Shown here: one piece after another, positions 15,108 through 20,951 of the stretch
Layout of the letters: each line of letters opens with the position of its first letter
How positions within the stretch are numbered: the stretch's first letter is position 1
NCBI GenBank assembly: GCA_910588505.1
Contig: CAJUPQ010000064.1
Span: 1-20,951 of the forward strand
Direction of reading: 5' to 3'
From: an uncultured Hungatella sp.
GTDB lineage: Bacteria; Bacillota; Clostridia; Lachnospirales; Lachnospiraceae
DNA length: 20,951 bases
Translations under genes and position numbers: made by a program
Notes under the pieces: model-generated
The model's database searches: none
Told to the model about the DNA's origin: nothing
What the model saw: the letters and a program-made list of their open reading frames with translations, nothing else

Positions 15108-15758
15108 ATGAAAAAAGAAAAAGTGTTAGCAAGGATGAAAGAGGACTGCCTGGTTGCCGTTGTGCGGGCCAAGAACCTGGAGCAGGGGGAGAAAGTGGTT
15201 GACGCCATTATCGAGGGCGGCATCAATTTTATCGAGATCACCATGACCATGGACGAGGGTAATCCCATTGATTTTATTGCCGCCATGGTGAAGAAGTACA
15301 AGGACAATGATAAAGTGGTCATCGGCGCAGGCACGGTTCTGGATCCAGAGACTGCAAGGCAGGTGATCCTGGCAGGAGCCAACTATGTGGTAAGTCCGGG
15401 TCTCAACGTGGAGACAGTGAAGCTGTGCAACCGCTACCGGGTTCCCATGCTGCCGGGCGTTATGACGCCTACCGAGGCGATCACCGCCATGGAGGCAGGG
15501 TGCGATATCATCAAGATCTTCCCGGGCAACATCGTGGGGCCGGCAGCCATCAGCTCCTTCAAAGGGCCTCTTCCCCAGGGCGAGTTTATGCCTTCCGGCG
15601 GCGTGGATGTGGACAATGTGGACAAGTGGATCAAGGCAGGGGCTTACGCGGTGGGAACCGGTTCCAGCCTGACCAAGGGCGCTAAGACGGGAGACTTCGC
15701 GGCAGTGACCGCAAAGGCAAAAGAGTTTGTGGAGGCTGTGGCCGCGGCGAGAAAGTAA
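15108..15758 (+). CDS. kdgA: 2-keto-3-deoxy-6-phosphogluconate (KDPG) aldolase
   Basis: A class I aldolase splitting KDPG into pyruvate and glyceraldehyde-3-phosphate. The 216-residue protein has the family's normal length and conserved sites: Arg20 (VAVVRA), Glu43 (NFIEITM), the GAGTV loop (73-77), and the Schiff-base Lys136 in IIKIFPGN. The phosphate-binding MPSGGV motif lies near 163-168. The start at 15108 (MKKEKVLARM) follows AAGGAGA; an earlier in-frame ATG at 15069 lacks a ribosome site. It is the first gene of the operon with kdgK, 37 bases downstream. The gene could be named eda in enterobacterial nomenclature. Confidence 0.93.
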   Translation: MKKEKVLARMKEDCLVAVVRAKNLEQGEKVVDAIIEGGINFIEITMTMDEGNPIDFIAAMVKKYKDNDKVVIGAGTVLDPETARQVILAGANYVVSPGLNVETVKLCNRYRVPMLPGVMTPTEAITAMEAGCDIIKIFPGNIVGPAAISSFKGPLPQGEFMPSGGVDVDNVDKWIKAGAYAVGTGSSLTKGAKTGDFAAVTAKAKEFVEAVAAARK

Positions 15759-15795
15759 GGTTATAAAAAAGATTTTAATAAAGGAGAAAGAACAA

Positions 15796-16827
15796 ATGGC
15801 AAAGATTGTAACCATGGGCGAGATCATGTTGAGACTGTCCACACCAAACAACGAGAAATTCATCCAGGCTGACGAGTTTGACATCAATTACGGCGGCGGC
15901 GAGGCCAATGTAGCCGTATCTCTGGCCAACTACGGCCATGACGCGGAGTTCGTGACAGCGGTTCCGGCCAACCCTATCGGCGAGTGCGCGGTAGCTGCGC
16001 TGAGAAAGTACAATGTAGGGACAAAGCACATTGCCAGAAGCGGCGAGCGTCTTGGCATCTACTATCTGGAGACAGGTTCCGCCATGAGAGCGTCCAACGT
16101 GGTTTACGACAGGGCTCACAGCTCCATTTCCACGGCAACTCCTGACGAGTTTAATTTTGACGAGATCTTTGAGGGCGCGGACTGGTTCCACTTTACCGGC
16201 ATCACTCCCGCTGTCAGCGACGCGGCGATTGAGCTGACCGAGGCGGCTTTGAAGGCAGCTAAGGCTCACGGCGTTACGGTTTCCGTTGACTTAAACTTCC
16301 GCAAGAAACTGTGGTCTTCCGAGAAGGCTCAGAAGGTGATGACCAACCTGATGCAGTATGTTGACGTGTGCATCGGCAACGAGGAGGACGCGGAGAAGGT
16401 TCTGGGCTTTAAGCCGGGCAACACGGATGTGACTTCCGGCGAACTGGAGCTGGCCGGCTATGTGGATATTTTCAATCAGATGGCTGACAAGTTCGGCTTC
16501 AAGTACATCATCAGCTCCCTGCGGGAGAGCCACAGCGCGTCTGACAACGGCTGGTCCGCCTGTATCATGAACGGCAAGACCAGAGAGTTCTACCATTCCA
16601 GAAAGTACCACATTACTCCGATTGTGGACCGTGTGGGCGGCGGCGACTCCTTTGCGGCAGGCCTGATCTGCGGTCTGGTGGACGGAAAGGATATGAAGGC
16701 AGCCCTGGAGTACGCAGTGGCAGCTTCTGCCTTAAAGCACACCATCCCCGGCGACTTTAACCTGGTTACCAGGGCTGATGTTGAGAACCTGGCAGGCGGC
16801 GACGGTTCAGGCCGGGTGCAGAGATAA
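15796..16827 (+). CDS. kdgK: 2-keto-3-deoxygluconate kinase (PfkB family)
   Basis: It phosphorylates 2-keto-3-deoxygluconate to KDPG, the substrate of the aldolase encoded just upstream. The 343-residue protein has the PfkB/ribokinase fold: N-terminal sugar-binding motif GGGEANVA (33-40) and C-terminal DRVGGGDSFAAG with the anion hole and catalytic Asp284. The start at 15796 has an AAGGAG site; the longer open frame from 15727 overlaps kdgA and is not family-like. The partner kdgA and the uxaC/uxaA context support the KDG assignment over other sugars. A terminator-like hairpin follows at 16901. Confidence 0.9.
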   Translation: MAKIVTMGEIMLRLSTPNNEKFIQADEFDINYGGGEANVAVSLANYGHDAEFVTAVPANPIGECAVAALRKYNVGTKHIARSGERLGIYYLETGSAMRASNVVYDRAHSSISTATPDEFNFDEIFEGADWFHFTGITPAVSDAAIELTEAALKAAKAHGVTVSVDLNFRKKLWSSEKAQKVMTNLMQYVDVCIGNEEDAEKVLGFKPGNTDVTSGELELAGYVDIFNQMADKFGFKYIISSLRESHSASDNGWSACIMNGKTREFYHSRKYHITPIVDRVGGGDSFAAGLICGLVDGKDMKAALEYAVAASALKHTIPGDFNLVTRADVENLAGGDGSGRVQR

Positions 16828-16900
16828 CGTTCATCATATGACATAACATGGCTATTCGGACATTACAAAAATACCATGACTGAGTAGCTGCTGGCCGGAT

Positions 16901-16948
16901 AAAGGGGACAGTTCTGTACTCATGAGCGAGTATCAGGGCTGTCCTTTT
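16901..16948 (+). terminator. Terminator or attenuator between the two sugar kinase genes
   Basis: AAAGG(GG)ACAG (16901-16911) pairs with CTGTCCTTTT (16939-16948), with an ACTC/GAGT inner stem. The T-run is short, so readthrough into the next kinase is possible. No promoter is obvious between here and 16995. Confidence 0.6.
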
Positions 16949-16994
16949 AAAAAGCCGCGAAGTGAAGAAAAGAACGAAGAAAGAGAGGTAAGCC

Positions 16995-18023
16995 ATGAGA
17001 GAAAAACGGACATTTGATCTGCTGACACTGGGACAGCTTCTTCTGCGTCTCTCCCCTCCGGGCAATGAGCGGCTGGTGCGGGGCGATACCTTTGAGAAGC
17101 AGGTAGGCGGTGCGGAGCTGAATGTGGCTGTGGGCGTGTCTCTTCTGGGGCTGCACACCGGGGTGATCTCCAAGCTGCCGTCCCACGACGTGGGAAGTTT
17201 TATGAAGAGCAAGATCCGTTCCTACGGCATCAGCGACGACTATTTTCTGTACGATCACTCGCCCCAGGCCAGGGTGGGGATCTACTTTTACGAGAACGGT
17301 GCTTATCCCAGAAAGCCAAAGGTGATCTATGACCGCAGCAACAGCTCCTTCTATTCTCTGAACATTGACGAGATACCAAAGGAGGTCTACAGCGCCAGCC
17401 GGTGTTTCCACACCACAGGCATTACCCTGGCTCTCAATGAGAAGATCCGGGAGACCACCATTGAGATGATCAAACGGTTTAAGGATGCAGGCACATTGGT
17501 GTCCTTTGACGTGAATTTCAGGGGCAATCTTTGGACCGGGGAGGAGGCAAAGGCCTGCATTGAGCGGATCCTTCCCTATGTGGATATTTTCTTCTGCTCT
17601 GAGGACACGGCCCGCCTGACTTTTAAAAAGACGGGGACAGCCAGGGAGATGATGAAGAGTTTTACCGAGGAGTATCCCATTTCCATCGTGGCATCCACCC
17701 AGAGGGTGGTACACAGCCCGAAAAGACACACCTTTGGCTCTGTGATGTACGACGCGGGGAAAGACGCGTATTATGAGGAGGAGCCTTACCGGGATATTGA
17801 GGTGGTGGACCGGATCGGCAGCGGCGACGCCTACATCTCCGGGGCGCTCTACGGCCTTTTAACCAGCGATTTTGACTGCGCAAAGGCGGTGCGCTACGGC
17901 AATGCCACCAGTGCGGTGAAGAACACCATTCCCGGGGATCTGCCCTCCTCGAATCTGGAGGAGATCGAGACCATTATCCGGGCTCACGGGGAGAAGGGGC
18001 CACAGAGCGAGATGGCCAGGTAA
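16995..18023 (+). CDS. Second PfkB-family carbohydrate kinase (KdgK paralogue, substrate uncertain)
   Basis: The 342-residue kinase shares the layout of the upstream KdgK: a VGGAELNVAVG sugar-binding motif (38-47), VIYDRSNSSF (110-119), SFDVNFRGNLW (170-180, like VDLNFRKKLW in KdgK), and VDRIGSGDAYISG with catalytic Asp278. The active site looks intact, but many positions differ, including the loss of the HSASDNGW loop of KdgK. It is probably an old tandem duplicate with a different or broader substrate, such as 2-keto-3-deoxygalactonate or another keto-sugar acid (inference). The start at 16995 follows GAGAGGTAAGCC. The PPi-phosphofructokinase gene begins 109 bases downstream. Confidence 0.85.
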   Translation: MREKRTFDLLTLGQLLLRLSPPGNERLVRGDTFEKQVGGAELNVAVGVSLLGLHTGVISKLPSHDVGSFMKSKIRSYGISDDYFLYDHSPQARVGIYFYENGAYPRKPKVIYDRSNSSFYSLNIDEIPKEVYSASRCFHTTGITLALNEKIRETTIEMIKRFKDAGTLVSFDVNFRGNLWTGEEAKACIERILPYVDIFFCSEDTARLTFKKTGTAREMMKSFTEEYPISIVASTQRVVHSPKRHTFGSVMYDAGKDAYYEEEPYRDIEVVDRIGSGDAYISGALYGLLTSDFDCAKAVRYGNATSAVKNTIPGDLPSSNLEEIETIIRAHGEKGPQSEMAR

Positions 18024-18132
18024 GAGGCGAGGTACAGGTATGGAGAGGGAGCCGCAAAAAGCGAGGGGACGCTGTATTTACAGACAGGCGGCGCCAGTCA
18101 GAGAAAGGGACCAGACAAAATGGAGGTAGATT

Positions 18133-19374
18133 ATGGCAGCAACAATGAAAGGCAATGTGATCGTAGGTCAGTCCGGCGGCCCTACGGCGGTGATCAATTC
18201 CAGCCTTGCAGGCGTTTACAAGACAGCCATTGACCGGGGGGCAAACAAGGTTTACGGAATGCTCCACGGGATTCAGGGGCTTTTGGAGGAGCGGGTGGTG
18301 GACCTGTCAAAGCACATAAAGAGCGATCTGGACATTGACCTGTTAAAGAGGACTCCCTCGTCTTTTTTGGGCTCCTGCCGGTACAAACTGCCAGATATCA
18401 AGGACGGGACAGAGCTTTACGACAAGATCTTTGGCATTTTGGATAAGCTTGAGATCGAGTATTTCTTTTACATCGGCGGCAATGATTCCATGGACACCAT
18501 CAAAAAGCTTTCTGACTACGCCCTTTTAAATGGCAGTAACATCCGGTTTATGGGAGTTCCAAAGACCATTGACAATGATCTGGCAGTGACGGACCACACC
18601 CCGGGTTTTGGCAGCGCGGCCAAGTACATTGCGTCCATCACAAAGGAAGTGATCCGGGACGGCCTGGTGTATGACCAGGAGAGCGTGACGCTTTTAGAGA
18701 TCATGGGCAGAAACGCGGGCTGGCTTACAGGCGCCGCCGCTCTGGCCACTGGCGAGGACTGCGAGGGGCCGGATATGCTGTTTTTGCCGGAGATTACCTT
18801 TGATATCGATCATTTTATGAAAAAGGTCACGGATCTGCAGAAGGTGAAAAAGTCTGTGGTGGTGGCCATCTCTGAGGGCGTAAAGGTGGCTGACGGGCGG
18901 TATGTGTGCGAGTTGACGGACAATATCGACTATGTGGACGCTTTTGGCCACAGGCAGCTGACAGGGACTTCCCGGTATCTGGCGGGACGGATCTCCAGGG
19001 AGATGGGGTGCAAGACCAGGGCCATTGAGTTTAACTCCCTTCAGCGGTGCGCATCCCACATTGTAGGGCGGGTGGATATTACGGAGGCGTTTCAGGTAGG
19101 AGGGGCCGCGGTGAAGGCGGCTTTTGAGGGGGAGACCGGAAAGATGATTATCTTAAAGCGGGTTTCCGACGATCCTTACATCTGCGTTACGGATATCTAT
19201 GATGTACATAAGATCGCCAATGTGGAGAAAGTGGTTCCCAGGCAGTGGATCAATGAGGCCGGGGATTATGTGACCCAGGATTTTGTCAACTATGTACGGC
19301 CTCTGATCCAGGCGGAGCTGACTCCCATTATGGTGGACGGCCTTCCCAGGCATCTGCGCCTGGAGGACGCGTAA
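18133..19374 (+). CDS. Diphosphate-dependent 6-phosphofructokinase
   Basis: It interconverts fructose-6-phosphate and fructose-1,6-bisphosphate, probably with pyrophosphate. The 413-residue protein has the PFK fold: GQSGGPTAVINSS (12-24), GGNDS (115-119), PKTIDNDL (143-150), TDHTPGFGSAAKY, and EIMGRNAGWLTG. An Asp in place of the second Gly of the ATP-type GGDGS motif and a Lys in PKTID (ATP enzymes have PGTID) mark pyrophosphate-dependent members. GGDDS is the usual PPi motif, and the Asn here is a minor variant. GGAGG precedes the start. Because the reaction is reversible, the enzyme could let triose phosphate from hexuronates flow back to hexose phosphates (inference). Confidence 0.88.
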   Translation: MAATMKGNVIVGQSGGPTAVINSSLAGVYKTAIDRGANKVYGMLHGIQGLLEERVVDLSKHIKSDLDIDLLKRTPSSFLGSCRYKLPDIKDGTELYDKIFGILDKLEIEYFFYIGGNDSMDTIKKLSDYALLNGSNIRFMGVPKTIDNDLAVTDHTPGFGSAAKYIASITKEVIRDGLVYDQESVTLLEIMGRNAGWLTGAAALATGEDCEGPDMLFLPEITFDIDHFMKKVTDLQKVKKSVVVAISEGVKVADGRYVCELTDNIDYVDAFGHRQLTGTSRYLAGRISREMGCKTRAIEFNSLQRCASHIVGRVDITEAFQVGGAAVKAAFEGETGKMIILKRVSDDPYICVTDIYDVHKIANVEKVVPRQWINEAGDYVTQDFVNYVRPLIQAELTPIMVDGLPRHLRLEDA

Positions 19375-19437
19375 ATTTTTGAGTTTCCCCGGCCTGTGAT
19401 CCGATGTCAGTAACTTAAGCGAATTCTGCTTTGCCCC

Positions 19438-19546
19438 ATAGGAGTTATGTCCTGTCAGGGTCAATGATTGCCGTGAAGAAGAGGCCTGTTTTTGGGTTCC
19501 TCGGAACATCCGGCATTTCTGAACCCGGACAGGACATGGCTCCTAT
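19438..19546. repeat. Long inverted repeat between convergent genes, probable termination region
   Basis: ATAGGAGTTATGTCCTGTC (19438-19456) is inverted at 19528-19546 (GACAGGACATGGCTCCTAT), matching 16 of 19 positions. Smaller hairpins lie inside (GTTCC/GGAAC; GGGTTC/GAACCC). It sits between the phosphofructokinase and the IIC permease, which face each other, so a shared terminator is likely, though no long T-run follows. Confidence 0.6.
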
Positions 19547-19584
19547 AAGGCCAGGGGACAATCTTATGTTAAGCCCCTTGGGTT

Positions 19585-20607
19585 TTACAGTTCCAGCTTT
19601 AAGTCCCCGTCCTTGATCCACCCCAGTCTGCGCAGCGCTTCCCCGAATATCAGGGTAAGGATGGCGGGCAACACAAAACACACCAGCAGGATGCCGGTCC
19701 ACATCCCCTCGCCTCCTCCCATGGCAGTGTACACGCCGATAGGGCCTACCAGGCCGCAGGTTCCCATGCCGGCGCCCGCGGGGATGTTTTCCATGTGAAA
19801 GACCATGGTGGCCAGAGGGCCGGTGATCATGGAGGCTAAGGTGGGAGGCAGCCAGATCCTGGGATTTTTTACGATGTTGCCCATCTGGAGCATGGAAGTG
19901 CCCAGGCCCTGGGCTAAAAGGCCGCCGACGCCGTTTTCCCGGAAGCTTAACACCGCGAAGCCGATCATCTGCCCGCAGCACCCTGCTGTGGCGGCGCCGC
20001 CTGCCAGGCCGTCAAGGCTTAACATGATGCAGATGGCCGCGCTGCTGATGGGGAGAGTCAGGGCGATGCCGATGAGAGCGGACACCAGGATGCCCATAAA
20101 GAAGGGCTGCATCAGAGTCGCGGTCTTTACCAGATTGCCAAAGGCGGTCATGAAGGCGGAGACGCCAGGCCCCACAAACTGAGCCATAAATACGCCGCTT
20201 ATGATGGTGACGCCTGGGGTTACAAGGATATCCACCCGGGTTTCTTTGGACACGATCTTGCCCAGTTCCACGGCAATGATGGAAGCTACAAAAGCTCCCA
20301 CAGGTCCTCCCAGGGCATTGCCGGCGATTCCCACAGTGGCAGCGGAGAGCAGCACCAGCTGAGGGGCTTTCAGGGCGTAGGCGATGGATACCCCCAGAGC
20401 GGCCCCAGTGGCGCCTTTGGCGTACTCGGCTATGGTGTTAAAGATCTGGATGCCGGTTTTTTCGCCCAGAGTGGCGAAGATGGTTCCGATGAGCAGGGAG
20501 GCGAACAGGCCAAAGGCCATAGCCCCCATGGCGTCGATGAAGTAAGTCTTGAGAGACGGAGTTACGTTCTTTTGTTTTAGAAATTCTTTTACACCTGTTG
20601 GTTTCAT
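19585..20607 (-). CDS. PTS IIC-type membrane permease (PTS_EIIC_2-like)
   Basis: A 340-residue integral membrane protein with about nine or ten hydrophobic segments. It has the Gly-rich features of the PTS_EIIC_2 family: TYFIDAMGAMAFGLFASLLIGTI near 22-44 (in part), GNALGGPVGAFVAS, LPISSAAICIMLSLDGLAGGAATAGCCGQMIGFA, and GAGMGTCGLVGPIG. No IIA or IIB domain is fused, and none is encoded beside it in the window. AAAGGAG lies 9 bases ahead of the ATG. Family members occur as stand-alone IIC proteins with unknown sugars, so neither the substrate nor phosphotransferase activity can be assigned. A link to the hexuronate genes is unproven; it faces them and has its own promoter. Confidence 0.82.
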   Translation of the reverse strand: MKPTGVKEFLKQKNVTPSLKTYFIDAMGAMAFGLFASLLIGTIFATLGEKTGIQIFNTIAEYAKGATGAALGVSIAYALKAPQLVLLSAATVGIAGNALGGPVGAFVASIIAVELGKIVSKETRVDILVTPGVTIISGVFMAQFVGPGVSAFMTAFGNLVKTATLMQPFFMGILVSALIGIALTLPISSAAICIMLSLDGLAGGAATAGCCGQMIGFAVLSFRENGVGGLLAQGLGTSMLQMGNIVKNPRIWLPPTLASMITGPLATMVFHMENIPAGAGMGTCGLVGPIGVYTAMGGGEGMWTGILLVCFVLPAILTLIFGEALRRLGWIKDGDLKLEL

Positions 20608-20752
20608 GTGTTGATCTCCTTTTTGTTATGATCCCTGCCGGATCCGCGGGACCGGCTGTCAGAGGGCAGCTACAGGCCGAAGGCGGGCGCAGGGGCGGGG
20701 ACTTTACACACATTTGACTTCCCAGGGTCAAAGCAGTTCTATGATGTTCTTG

Positions 20753-20780
20753 ATTTTACCATATAATTGTTAAAAGGCAA
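20753..20780 (-). promoter_or_regulatory. Probable promoter of the IIC permease gene
   Basis: On the minus strand TTGCCT (20780-20775), a 16-base spacer and TAAAAT (20758-20753) precede a leader of roughly 140 bases. The leader contains a GC-rich GCCGG/CCGGC hairpin near the ribosome site, possibly a control element. Confidence 0.5.
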
Positions 20781-20829
20781 TACTTTGTTAATAAAATGAC
20801 GATCGTTTTCGTTATGGGCTCATGTAATT

Positions 20830-20930
20830 GGTGTATAATTGAGTGAGCAAAGGCAGAGGTTGGCGTGATGCCAGTCAGAGAAGGGAAGGATCTACGGCTA
20901 CCCTCGCCCATTTGCTCACTCAATTATACC
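20830..20930. repeat. 101-bp palindromic element (short copy of the repeat at 8346-8916)
   Basis: The terminal inverted repeats are GGTGTATAATTGAGTGAGC (20830-20848) and its complement ending TATACC (20914-20930). The 28 bases at 20864-20891 are identical to the minus strand of 8881-8854 in the long copy. This copy lacks the two internal stem pairs and looks like an internally deleted or minimal form. It sits upstream of the IIC promoter. Confidence 0.8.
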
Positions 20931-20951
20931 TCATAACCGGCAATCTCGTAA

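Noticed and set aside
18093..18105. GCCAGTCAGAGAA, a 13-base match to the palindromic repeat family, before the phosphofructokinase gene
   Set aside because: It lacks termini and an inverted arm; too short to call a copy.

Overview
The window looks like chromosome from a Lachnospiraceae-type (Clostridium cluster XIVa) gut Firmicute. Support for this comes from strong AAGGAGG-type ribosome binding sites, sigma-A promoters, protein sequences typical of that group, and a visibly AT-richer mobile block at the left end set against a more GC-rich remainder. No rRNA, tRNA or CRISPR array was seen.

Left part (1-5500) is accessory and partly decayed. It holds a 5'-truncated large serine recombinase whose second half is a catalytically dead recombinase copy (252-1733), a minus-strand XRE repressor (1850-2179), and an intact-looking catalytic large serine recombinase without a zinc ribbon (2319-4028). 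Three copies of a 15-bp motif, ACCAAATAGNRATGG, flank the repressor and the second recombinase and are probably the repressor's operators. About 1 kb of AT-rich, mostly gene-free DNA follows, with hairpins, a possible small RNA and a scrap of a sugar-transferase gene. After it comes an AAA-ATPase/PD-(D/E)XK gene reduced by internal deletion and frameshifts to its two ends (5095-5435).

Middle and right part (5613-19374) is mainly a hexuronate (galacturonate/glucuronate) catabolic region. On the minus strand lacI-uxaC form an operon. On the plus strand lie a flotillin, a DUF871/MupG-like protein, uxaA, an IclR regulator, kdgA (KDPG aldolase), kdgK (KDG kinase), a second PfkB sugar kinase and a pyrophosphate-type phosphofructokinase. 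UxaC and UxaA supply the isomerase and dehydratase steps, and KdgK and KdgA then convert 2-keto-3-deoxygluconate to pyruvate and glyceraldehyde-3-phosphate. The reductase (UxaB) and a hexuronate transporter are not in the window. Two nearly identical palindromes (TGTAAGCGCTTACA) lie at the same place in the lacI-uxaC and uxaA promoters, so the LacI protein probably controls the upper pathway. A separate inverted repeat over the kdgA promoter probably serves the IclR protein and the lower pathway.

Right end (19585-20951): a solitary minus-strand PTS IIC-type permease, with its promoter, then a short palindromic repeat.

Repeats: a hairpin-forming element with GGTGTATAATTGAGTGAG termini occurs as a 571-bp copy (8346-8916) and a 101-bp copy (20830-20930). 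An unrelated nested palindrome lies at 13943-14141, upstream of the IclR gene.
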